Assembly: GCF_900103545.1 (NCBI RefSeq)
Contig: NZ_FNHH01000012.1
Span: 42,436-106,435 of the forward strand
Reading direction: 5' to 3'
Source of the DNA: Daejeonella rubra
Lineage (GTDB): Bacteria > Bacteroidota > Bacteroidia > Sphingobacteriales > Sphingobacteriaceae
DNA length: 64,000 nucleotides
Below are positions 14,683 to 23,300 of this stretch, in pieces. The position numbers and the translations under genes were made by a program. The notes beneath the pieces are model-generated. The model had not been told where the DNA came from and did no database searches. It saw nothing but the letters and a program-made list of their open reading frames with translations. Position 1 is the stretch's first letter. Every line of letters starts with the position of its first letter.

Positions 14683-16947
14683 ATGAAAGAAGAAAAAGGA
14701 TCTCAGTTAAAAGAGGCTTCCACAACGACGATCAGAGCTGTATTTCCGGTAACAGGAATGACCTGTGCCGGCTGTGCGATTAGTGTAGAATCTATTTTTA
14801 AGTCCACAGGGGGAGTAATCGATGCAGGAGTAAATTTTGCAAATAATACTGCATGGGCAGAATATGATCCTCTGAAAACCAATCCGCCGGCTTTACAAAA
14901 AAGTATTCAATCCATTGGATATGATATAATAATCGATGCTGAAAATTCAGCAGAGCTGCAGGAAAGTTTACAGCTTAAAAACTACCGTGACCTAAAAAGC
15001 CGGACGATCTGGGCTTCAATTCTTGCCTTACCAGTATTTGTAATCGGAATGTTTTTCATGGGCATGCCCTATGGAGCCTGGATTTCTATGATATTAAGTG
15101 CTCCCGTCGTATTTTGGTTTGGACGCAGCTTCTTTATCAATGCCTGGAAGCAGGCAAGGCACAGGATGGTGAATATGGACACTCTGGTGGCTCTGAGCAC
15201 TGGAATTGCTTTCATATTCAGTGCGTTTAATACGATCTATCCTGAATACTGGCATAACAGAGGATTACATCCGCACGTGTATTATGAGGCTGCATCAGTT
15301 ATTATAGCATTTATTTCTTTCGGAAAATTACTGGAAGAGAAAGCTAAGTCAAACACGACAACAGCTATTAAAAAATTGATGGGATTACAGCCTAAAACAG
15401 TCAGAATTCTCAGCGATGGCAAGGAAGAAGAGATTCCTGTTTCGCAGGTTGTGCCCGGCCAGATCATCGTTTTGAGACCAGGAGAAAGGGTCTCCGTAGA
15501 TGGTATTACTGTTTCAGGATCATCCTATTTGGATGAAAGCATGATCAGCGGTGAACCGGTGGCCGTGTTGAAGGTCGAAGGCGATAAATTATTTGCGGGT
15601 ACAATTAACCAGAAGGGGAGTCTTCAATTTAAAGCCGAAAAGGTGGGTGCAGATACCATACTTGCACATATAGTAAAAATGGTTCAGCTCGCTCAGGGAA
15701 GTAAGGCTCCGGTACAAAAACTGGTGGATAAGATCGCCGGAATATTTGTCCCGGTAGTGATTGGTATTGCAATTTTGACATTTACTGTCTGGATGTTAAT
15801 TGGAGGTGAACAAGCATTTACTCATGCTTTACTTACTTCGGTGACTGTACTTGTGATTGCTTGCCCCTGTGCTTTGGGGCTTGCAACTCCAACAGCAATT
15901 ATGGTGGGTGTTGGTAAGGGTGCTGAAAATAATATCCTTATTAAAGATGCCGAAAGTCTTGAATTGGGCTATAAAGTCAATGCAGTAATTCTTGATAAGA
16001 CCGGTACCATTACAGAAGGCAGGCCAATTGTTACCGCAATGAATTGGGCTGCTGAAATTAAGGATCAGGATGATTATTTAAAGGTTTTGTTCAGCCTGGA
16101 AATAAATTCTGAGCATCCACTTGCTGATGCGGTAATTAAGAAGCTAAAAGAGGACGGAATTTCAGGTTTTCCACTGGATTCATTTGAAAGTATCACAGCC
16201 CGGGGAGTGAAAGGTGTATATAATGGGATTGGATTTTTCGCAGGGAATCTTCACTTTCTTGAAGAGCAAAATATAGTTTTAACTACAGATCAGGAAGATT
16301 ATGTACAGAAAAAGCAACATGAAGCAAATACAGTAATCTATTTTGCCGATCAGACAAAGGTTCTTGCGATCATTTCTATTGCCGATAAAGTGAAGGATTC
16401 ATCAAAAGAGGCCATCCGCCAACTGCATGAAATGGGTATTGAAGTCCATATGCTTACCGGGGATAATGAGCAAACAGCTTCTGCTGTAGCAAATGAAGTT
16501 GGAATAAAAAGCTACAGGGCTGAGGTTCTGCCCTCAGATAAGGCCGATTTCATTAAACAGCTTCAGTCTGAAGGAAAGATTGTTGCAATGGTAGGAGATG
16601 GGATCAATGATTCTCATGCCCTGGCACAGGCAGATGTTAGTATTGCGATGGGCAGGGGTTCAGATATAGCCATGGATGTTGCCAAGATCACCCTGATTAC
16701 CTCCAATCTGCAGTCCATACCCATGGCATTGAAACTTTCAAAAAAGACTGTTCAGACTATTCGTCAAAACCTGTTCTGGGCCTTTATTTACAATATTATT
16801 GGGATTCCGCTTGCGGCGGGTGTATTGTATGGCTACAATGGGTTTTTACTCGACCCCATGATAGCAGGTGCAGCAATGGCGCTCAGTTCGGTATCTGTTG
16901 TTAGTAACAGTCTCAGATTAAAAGCTTTAAAACTCAGGTCTAATTAA
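14683..16947 (+). CDS. copA: Cu(I)-exporting P1B-type ATPase CopA
   Basis: A 754-residue heavy-metal ATPase. It has an N-terminal HMA domain with GMTCAGC (about residues 25-31), two leader helices, the CPC metal motif in IACPCALGLATPTA (about 394-396), the phosphorylation site DKTGT (Asp438), the P1B hallmark SEHPLADAV, the nucleotide-domain TGDNEQTA and the hinge GDGIND (about 638-643). C-terminal helices carry a YN and MxxSS pattern (GAAMALSSVSVV), as in Cu(I) pumps. It moves Cu(I)/Ag(I) from cytosol to periplasm, where the Cus-type system would take over. The length is normal, with one HMA domain. It is followed 7 bases later by a CopZ-like gene. Confidence 0.93.
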   Translation: MKEEKGSQLKEASTTTIRAVFPVTGMTCAGCAISVESIFKSTGGVIDAGVNFANNTAWAEYDPLKTNPPALQKSIQSIGYDIIIDAENSAELQESLQLKNYRDLKSRTIWASILALPVFVIGMFFMGMPYGAWISMILSAPVVFWFGRSFFINAWKQARHRMVNMDTLVALSTGIAFIFSAFNTIYPEYWHNRGLHPHVYYEAASVIIAFISFGKLLEEKAKSNTTTAIKKLMGLQPKTVRILSDGKEEEIPVSQVVPGQIIVLRPGERVSVDGITVSGSSYLDESMISGEPVAVLKVEGDKLFAGTINQKGSLQFKAEKVGADTILAHIVKMVQLAQGSKAPVQKLVDKIAGIFVPVVIGIAILTFTVWMLIGGEQAFTHALLTSVTVLVIACPCALGLATPTAIMVGVGKGAENNILIKDAESLELGYKVNAVILDKTGTITEGRPIVTAMNWAAEIKDQDDYLKVLFSLEINSEHPLADAVIKKLKEDGISGFPLDSFESITARGVKGVYNGIGFFAGNLHFLEEQNIVLTTDQEDYVQKKQHEANTVIYFADQTKVLAIISIADKVKDSSKEAIRQLHEMGIEVHMLTGDNEQTASAVANEVGIKSYRAEVLPSDKADFIKQLQSEGKIVAMVGDGINDSHALAQADVSIAMGRGSDIAMDVAKITLITSNLQSIPMALKLSKKTVQTIRQNLFWAFIYNIIGIPLAAGVLYGYNGFLLDPMIAGAAMALSSVSVVSNSLRLKALKLRSN

Positions 16948-16954
16948 TTAAACA

Positions 16955-17182
16955 ATGACAATAAAATCAGAAATAATGGAAGAAATAAAATTTAAAACGA
17001 ACATTAAGTGTTCAGGATGTCTGGCTCAGGTTGGTCCGGCATTGAATGAAACTGTCGGAGAAAATAACTGGCAGGTTGATCTGGCTTCAGCAGATAAGAC
17101 ACTAATTGTAAATGGAGATCTTAAGGAAGTTGAAATAATAGCAGCTCTGAAAAAGGCAGGATATACAGCCGAAAGGATTTAA
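16955..17182 (+). CDS. CopZ-like HMA metallochaperone
   Basis: A small HMA-fold protein of 75 residues, or 68 if translation starts at the second ATG (16976). The metal loop is IKCSGCLAQV, in which the usual GMTC reads NIKC. The segment SADKTLIVNG forms the middle strands and ALKKAGYTAERI is the last helix and strand. It probably passes Cu(I) to CopA, the gene immediately upstream. It ends 8 bases before the terminator stem and is the last gene of the operon. Confidence 0.82.
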   Translation: MTIKSEIMEEIKFKTNIKCSGCLAQVGPALNETVGENNWQVDLASADKTLIVNGDLKEVEIIAALKKAGYTAERI

Positions 17183-17188
17183 ATAGCT

Positions 17189-17230
17189 TAAAAAAAGGAA
17201 GGGCACGCTAGCGTGCCCTTCCTTTTTTTA
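17189..17230. terminator. Strong bidirectional terminator
   Basis: A perfect 20-bp inverted repeat (17189-17208 and 17211-17230) around a 2-base centre. The GC-rich core GGGCACGC/GCGTGCCC is flanked by AAAAAAGGAA and TTCCTTTTTT, so it has a T-run on either strand. It separates the convergent copper operon and DUF4382 gene. Confidence 0.93.
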
Positions 17231-17245
17231 ATTGTGAGATTGAAT

Positions 17246-18007
17246 TTATTGAGTAATTGTGATCGTTCCAAGATCCTTTACAGATCCTGTAACTACGGCA
17301 ACATTCTCAATAGTTTTATTGATGTACGGACTTACCGGTTGAATCTCAATTTTATAAGTTCCAGCAGCTACACCTGGGAACCAAAATTTACCAGTAGCAT
17401 CACTAACAGTTCCAAGAGTATCAGTTCCTGCGATCGCATAGATCTTAGGGTTTGAAGCTGAAGGTGTTATTGTACCTGTAATTGCTCCCGAAACAGCATT
17501 AGGAATTGCTCTGATTACCGGTTTTAAAATGTATTTACCACTTCCTGTCTGAACAATAGATTTTGCAGCATCAAAGTCAAGTAACATAGTATAGGCAACA
17601 CCTGCTTCCAGGGTTTCCTGTACTTTTAATTTTACACCTGAAGTTTGTCCGCTCGGAGTAGTCAGATCATACGTTACACCATCGATCTTAACTTTATTTC
17701 CTGTATTATTTAATACAAGTCTCACTTCCTGGATATTTCCTGAAGGTATATCCTGAGAAGCAATAAGCGTATCCTTACCCATTCTGAAATTAAGAATATT
17801 AAAAGGGGTAGGACCAACAGCAAGAGTGCTTGTACCATCAGAAGTTAGAATCTGAATTTCTTTTACACTTAAATAAATTGCTTCATAAGCACCGGGACTA
17901 TCGGTGATCTTCACATTCATTTTGGTCATACCGCCATCGGTATTCTTCTTACAGGCAGTAAATCCCATTGCAAGGCCTATAAAGCCTATGATCATTATTT
18001 TTTTCAT
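17246..18007 (-). CDS. DUF4382 lipoprotein
   Basis: A 253-residue exported lipoprotein with lipobox MGFTAC (Cys19). Residues about 28-165 form the DUF4382 domain (MNVKITDSPGAYEAIYLSV at its start, GVAYTMLLDFDAAKSIV near its end). Residues about 170-253 form a carboxypeptidase-regulatory-like beta-sandwich (AISGTI-type start, GKFWFPGVAAGTYKIEIQP). This is a common Bacteroidota cell-envelope arrangement of unknown function. The gene stands alone, tail to tail with the copper operon across the shared terminator. Confidence 0.85.
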   Translation of the reverse strand: MKKIMIIGFIGLAMGFTACKKNTDGGMTKMNVKITDSPGAYEAIYLSVKEIQILTSDGTSTLAVGPTPFNILNFRMGKDTLIASQDIPSGNIQEVRLVLNNTGNKVKIDGVTYDLTTPSGQTSGVKLKVQETLEAGVAYTMLLDFDAAKSIVQTGSGKYILKPVIRAIPNAVSGAITGTITPSASNPKIYAIAGTDTLGTVSDATGKFWFPGVAAGTYKIEIQPVSPYINKTIENVAVVTGSVKDLGTITITQ

Positions 18008-18110
18008 AATATTATTTTTAGATGTACACTAATAAATCAATAACCCTGCCATTGCATTTTTTGATCTAAAATAAACTGGCTTGGTTTATGTTAGCATAGG
18101 TCATAACTAG

Positions 18111-18350
18111 ATGAATATCAATATGAAAAGATTAATTAACTCTGCATCAATCCCACTACTGGCCATTGGGCTTTTTTTAATGGGCTCTTGTACTAACAAT
18201 GCTACAAAATCTGCTGAGCCAGAAGTTGTTGTAATGGATTCGGTCTCAAAGGATCTTGAAAAAACCACCAGCGAACTGGAAGATAAAAACGCAAAGCTTG
18301 AGGCTTCGTTAGAAAAAATAGATAAAGAATTTGAACCTTCAGCAAAATAA
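18111..18350 (+). CDS. Small coiled-coil lipoprotein
   Basis: A 79-residue (or 75 if the ATG at 18123 is used) lipoprotein. Signal and lipobox FLMGSC put the Cys at residue 27. The mature part is a short charged helix, SVSKDLEKTTSELEDKNAKL, with heptad-like spacing, so it may oligomerise at the membrane. No family was recognised. Its stop is 4 bases before the next start, so it is probably co-expressed with the CHKP-motif protein. Confidence 0.7.
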   Translation: MNINMKRLINSASIPLLAIGLFLMGSCTNNATKSAEPEVVVMDSVSKDLEKTTSELEDKNAKLEASLEKIDKEFEPSAK

Positions 18351-18354
18351 AATC

Positions 18355-19182
18355 ATGAAAAGTAATAACAATTTAAAGATGAGTTTTATGCCTTTGATCT
18401 TAATGATCGCTCTGGCCATTGCTGTTCCTCAACAGGATAAAAAGGATTCTCAAAACAAGGGGAAAAGTGAAGCTAAAAAGGCTGATGATGATAAGAAGAA
18501 TAACAATTCTCAAAAAGGAAACGATCAGGGTAAGGAGAAGGGTAATCAAAGTAATGGGAATAATAACCAGAAATCTGATCATAAAAATGATCAAAGCTAT
18601 GGTTCAAAGGATGATCATTCAGATAAAGGATCTGATAATAAAGACTGGAAAATTAAGCGCGGCAATGGAAATAGTAGAGTTTTAAATGGTAACAGGGATA
18701 TTGATATCAATTGGGATCTGTCAAATTTCGCTATGCGCAGGACTCCTAAAAATCAAAAAAAGATAAGTATTTGTCATAAACCAGGTGCTTCTGGCTCGGG
18801 TAATCCTGTCAATATCAGTATTTCAGAAAATGCTTTGAACGCACATTTAAACCATGGCGATCAAATTGGAAATTGTTCTGTGAATTATTCAGATCGATGG
18901 TCAGATAATTATATTAAATCACGTGAAGGAGTTTATACGGTCTATGAACAGACTTATGAAACGATGACATACAGTGAAGCACTATTGAAGTTTGCAGCAG
19001 AAAAACTTTTGGGAATCAGGACTAATCTGAATACCAGCAGAGTTAATTTGAGCTCTCAGGAAGTTGAACGCAGAGAAATGCTGATCCTGGATCTGCAAAA
19101 TAATGTGACCAGCCTGGAAGATCAATTGCAACTTAGCAGACAAAAAGTTGATTCTGATGTAAATATCATCGTTCAATTGTAA
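18355..19182 (+). CDS. Low-complexity secreted protein with CHKP/HGD motif
   Basis: A 275-residue exported protein. After a hydrophobic N-terminus (SFMPLILMIALAIAV) comes a disordered Lys/Asn/Asp/Ser/Gly-rich region (about residues 25-110). Next is a compact motif, KISICHKPG, then ISENALNAHLNHGDQIGNC (about 138-175), and a C-terminal coiled coil (about 200-275). The Cys-His, His, His-Gly-Asp, Cys arrangement recurs in many Bacteroidota extracellular proteins and looks like a metal-binding or calcium-binding knot, but no function is established that I can name. The start at 18355 is preferred over a TTG at 18331 that overlaps the upstream gene. Confidence 0.75.
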   Translation: MKSNNNLKMSFMPLILMIALAIAVPQQDKKDSQNKGKSEAKKADDDKKNNNSQKGNDQGKEKGNQSNGNNNQKSDHKNDQSYGSKDDHSDKGSDNKDWKIKRGNGNSRVLNGNRDIDINWDLSNFAMRRTPKNQKKISICHKPGASGSGNPVNISISENALNAHLNHGDQIGNCSVNYSDRWSDNYIKSREGVYTVYEQTYETMTYSEALLKFAAEKLLGIRTNLNTSRVNLSSQEVERREMLILDLQNNVTSLEDQLQLSRQKVDSDVNIIVQL

Positions 19183-19204
19183 GCAGAAATAATAGTCGGA
19201 TTAT

Positions 19205-19262
19205 AAAAAGGCAATTCATATATTGAGGTTTTTAATTCTCAATATATGAATTGCTTTTTTTT
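19205..19262 (+). terminator. Terminator hairpin that contains the next start codon
   Basis: Perfect 17-bp arms (19211-19227 and 19238-19254) with a 10-base loop, an A-run before and eight T after. It terminates the CHKP-protein transcript. The ATG of the following gene (19246-19248) is in the 3' arm, and the T-run encodes its hydrophobic leader. Confidence 0.88.
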
Positions 19263-20292
19263 GTTATTATTTTTCATGGGTCAGTATTCAGGCTTAATGA
19301 GTCCGGGAACTTTACCCGTAATTATTGAGGGCCAGCAACCCAACCTGTCGATAGATAATACTGGTATCATCAGAATGGTGTATGGAAACCAGGATAGGAT
19401 CTATTGTATTACATCATCAGACAACGGACTTAATTTTTCAACGCCAGCTCTGGTTGCTGAATTGCCAAAAATGCATTTGGGGAGTAGTCGCGGACCTCAG
19501 ATTGCCTCTTCAAGTACCAGAAGTTTAGTTAGTGCCATTGATAAAAACGGAAATATACATTCTTATATACTGAATCATTTAAAAGGCGTATGGACAAAGG
19601 TCGCTAATGTTAGTGATACACAGGGTTCGGCTGTTGAGGGACTTATGGCTCTTGCATCCGATAAGAATGATAATTTTTATGCAACCTGGCTTGACATCAG
19701 GGACGGTGGGAATAACAATATTTATTTCTCTTCCCTGAATTCCAAATCTCAAAAATGGAGTCCGAACACATTGGTTTACAAATCACCGGATAAACATGTT
19801 TGCGAATGTTGCAAACCCAATATTGTAGCAAATAATGGCAGGGTGGTAATTGGTTTTCGTAACTGGTTAATGGGAGCAAGAGATATTTATTATGCTGTTT
19901 CAACTAATAAGGGTAAATCATTTACTACAGCGGTTAAATCTGGGAATGGTTCATGGCAATTAAATGCTTGTCCGATGGATGGAGGGAGTCTGGCTCTTAA
20001 TGCATCCGGGAAGGTGTCTGCGGCCTGGAGACGAAATGGAGATGTATATTATTGGACAGAAAAGCAGGTTGAACAGAAGCTGGCACCAGGAAGGGATGTT
20101 AGCATGGCTCAAAATCAGAATAGCGTGTATGTTGCCTGGCAAGACAGCAAAAAGATACACTTAATGAATCTAAACTCTAAGCAAATTTCCGAAATCGGAA
20201 CTGGAACATCTCCTAAAATATATGTGTTAGATAATGGAAAAGCGATTTGTCTTTGGGAGGATAATAAGGTTGTAAGGTTTAAAATAATCTGA
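19246..20292 (+). CDS. BNR/sialidase-like beta-propeller protein with Cys motif
   Basis: A 348-residue predicted exported propeller. Repeated blades with Asp-box-like turns (SSDNGLNFSTP, STNKGKSFTT) are typical of the sialidase/BNR superfamily, but the catalytic Arg triad of true sialidases was not identified. A Cys cluster HVCECCKPN (about residues 184-192) and NACPMDGG (about 240-247) suggest a metal site on one face. The leader MNCFFLLLFFMGQYSG is hydrophobic but has no basic N-region, and the start lies inside a terminator hairpin, so the true start could be a later ATG (19276) without a leader. The position after the copper locus suggests, but does not prove, a metal-related role. Confidence 0.7.
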   Translation: MNCFFLLLFFMGQYSGLMSPGTLPVIIEGQQPNLSIDNTGIIRMVYGNQDRIYCITSSDNGLNFSTPALVAELPKMHLGSSRGPQIASSSTRSLVSAIDKNGNIHSYILNHLKGVWTKVANVSDTQGSAVEGLMALASDKNDNFYATWLDIRDGGNNNIYFSSLNSKSQKWSPNTLVYKSPDKHVCECCKPNIVANNGRVVIGFRNWLMGARDIYYAVSTNKGKSFTTAVKSGNGSWQLNACPMDGGSLALNASGKVSAAWRRNGDVYYWTEKQVEQKLAPGRDVSMAQNQNSVYVAWQDSKKIHLMNLNSKQISEIGTGTSPKIYVLDNGKAICLWEDNKVVRFKII

Positions 20293-20321
20293 TCAGAATA
20301 AATCAATTTCATTTAAGATTT

Positions 20322-23300
20322 TTATCTCTTCAGGATCAGATACCCTTTGTTAAGTCCAGTTATGGTTTTCCCGTTAATGATGCGGTTTGTTGTGATCAGG
20401 TAATAATACACTCCATCTGTTAGGGGTGTGCCAGTGTTAGTCAGCATTCCTGTATTAGCATAACCCTTAAACACCCGGTCACTTTCATTATAGCCATTTA
20501 AACGAAACACTTCATTTCCCCAGCGATTGAATATCAATACCAGGTTATCCGGAAAAGAAACTATGTTTTCTATTTTGAAGAATTCATTCCCCAGGCCATC
20601 ATTATTGGCCGAAATTAATGGGTCTGGTTTGATATCCGGGTTAATGGGAACTTCATTTTTTACTGTTACAGGGATGGAAGCTTCCGGTGGATAAATGTCA
20701 CCTATAATTACTACAGCTCCTGACCCAATTCTAACCAATGGATCAGAGCTTGAAATGATATCAATTATCACATCTTCATCTCCTTCCTGTTCGTCATCGG
20801 TTAATGCTGCAATAGTTATTTTTTCAGTGGTGCTTATTTTACCACGTGGAATCCGGATGTCCTGAAACTGGTCCAGCAGCACATAGTCGCGGTTTTTTAC
20901 TGCTCTCCCCCTGTAGGCAACCCGGATAATTACATCATCCTTGAATGGTCTGAGTAGGCGCGCCGTTACTGTTGTTTTTTTACCCTCATTGACTGTGCTG
21001 AGCGAAGGAGTTAAGCTGACAATAGTAAATGGAAATACCTCTATTTTTAGGGTAGCGGTAGCACACAATCCCGAAGTATTACACACTCTGTAATTTATAG
21101 TTTCAATGCCCCAGAAGCCTACATTCGGTTTATAGACAAATGCTCCGTTTGCCCCAAAGGTTATGGTGCCATTTTTAGGATTAGAGGTAAGCATAAAACT
21201 GATTGTTTCATCCTGACGGTCGAAATCATTTAATGCAACACTCCCGGATATCTGGATCTCTTCATCGGTTTTGAAATAATCATCTACTGCAATTGGTGCA
21301 CAATTTCCCGCTAGTAAATCAGCCGATACAAGGGTCGTGCATCCGTTTGCATCAGTCACAAGTAGTTCATATCGGCCCGGAGCGAGGTTATTAATAGTGT
21401 TTTCAGTTTGTGGCAGGCCGGTCCATTTGAGCGTATAAGGTTTAGTCCCTCCTGTAATAGTAGCAGCGATCATTCCATCGGTAGAGATCTTACAGGTGGT
21501 ATTTTTTACTGTTAAGGAAGCTTTTAATACCTCCGGCTGATCAATTAAGATACTCTGCGTTTCCGTACATCCGTTTGCATCAACAACGGTAAGGGCATAG
21601 GTGGTATTAGGAGCAAGATTTTTTATGTCTTCTGTACTTTCATTGTTAGACCATTTATAGGTATATGGCATAGTACCACCGTTAACACTGATATTGATAG
21701 AGCCGCTTGGACTTCCAAAGCAGGTAGCATCAGTTTTAACAAATGAAATTTTAAGAGGCTCATTCGGTTCCCGGATGGATATCGATTCAGTAAGGATACA
21801 TCCATTCGAATCTGTTATTATAAGAGTATAGGTGCCTGCTTTCAGATTGCTGATGTCTTTGATTGTCTGCCCGTCTGCCCATTTATAGGTATAGGGGGCC
21901 GTACCGCCTGAAGCTGTAATTTTCAGGGATCCATTCTGGCCTCCGAAGCATGATACATCCGTCCTTGTAAATGTTAGGCTTAAAGGTGCAGCAGGCTGCG
22001 ATATCCGGATGTCAGGAGATATTACAGTTATACATTCAGGATGAGCTGCATCCCGTACATATACCTGATAGTTTCCATTAGTAAGCCCGGTAAAATTTGT
22101 ACCACTTTGCCAGTTTTTGCCCAGATCTATGCTGTATTCATAATTCCCGAATCCTCCTGACGCCGATTCAATCTTAATTGAGCCATTATTAGAACCATAG
22201 CAGCTTACATTGATGGATGAAGCACTTGCTGTAATTGCAGAGGCAGGTTGAACCACTACTGCATTTCCTGTTCCTGTATTTGAACAGGAAAAGGCATCGC
22301 TAACAGAAGTAATTGTATAAGTTTTTGTAGCGTTCGAAGAAACATTAAAGGTATAGGTATTGCTGCCTATACCGCTGATTGTTTGAGGAGTTATTCCATC
22401 AGTATAGGTTATGGTCCATGGAGCTGTTCCTGTTAATTGAACGCTTAAGGTGGTAGTTGCCCCATAGCATGCTGTTTTCCCACCGCTAAGTGTGGCAGTA
22501 GGCAGAGGATGAACAACGATAGTGTATATACTTACAGTACCTGCACACCCATTGTAAAATGGTGTAATTGAATAGGTTACTGTACCTGCATTCAAGCTAT
22601 TATTGGTAATTGATTGTGCCGGAATTGTATTTGTTCCGCTAGTTAAATATCCCTGCAGATTTGGGCTTGCTGTTGCTGTCCATGTAAAAGTAGTTCCCGG
22701 GATATTTGAAGTGATCACTACTTCTTTTGAAGCAGATCCTGTACAGATAGCTTGTGTTAATATGGCATTGCTGACTTTAGGCAAGGGTTTTACTGTGATC
22801 GAATAGCTGAAAGAGGGTCCGGTACATCCATTTACTATAGGAGTGACTGTTATAGTTGCAGTTTTTGCTGATGTTGTATTATTATCAGCTTTAAATGCCG
22901 GTACATTTCCGCTGCCGCTTGCTGCAAGTCCGATCGTCGTATTGGAATTGGTCCAGGTAAAAGTAGTACCTGTAATGTTACTGCTGAAATTGGATGCAGA
23001 TACAGCGGATGCGGCACATACGGTTAAATTACCAGGTGTTACAACAGTTGGTGTAGGATTAATGGTAATAGTATAGGATGATGATGGCCCAATACAATTG
23101 TTCAATGTTGCAGTTACAGTAATTGTAGCGGTAATTGGAGCTGTGGTGTTATTGATAGCAATAAAGCCTGGCACCTTAGTGTAACCACTGGCTGCTAATC
23201 CGATTACCGGGTGCGAGTTGGTCCAGCTAATAGTTGCCCCCGGAGGAGTACTGTTAAAAATGGTTTCCGGTACAGCAGATCCTTTACAGAAGGTTAGATT

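Noticed and set aside
19246..20292. True sialidase assignment for the BNR-like protein
   Set aside because: Asp-box-like turns are present, but the catalytic Arg triad, Tyr-Glu pair and FRIP motif were not found.
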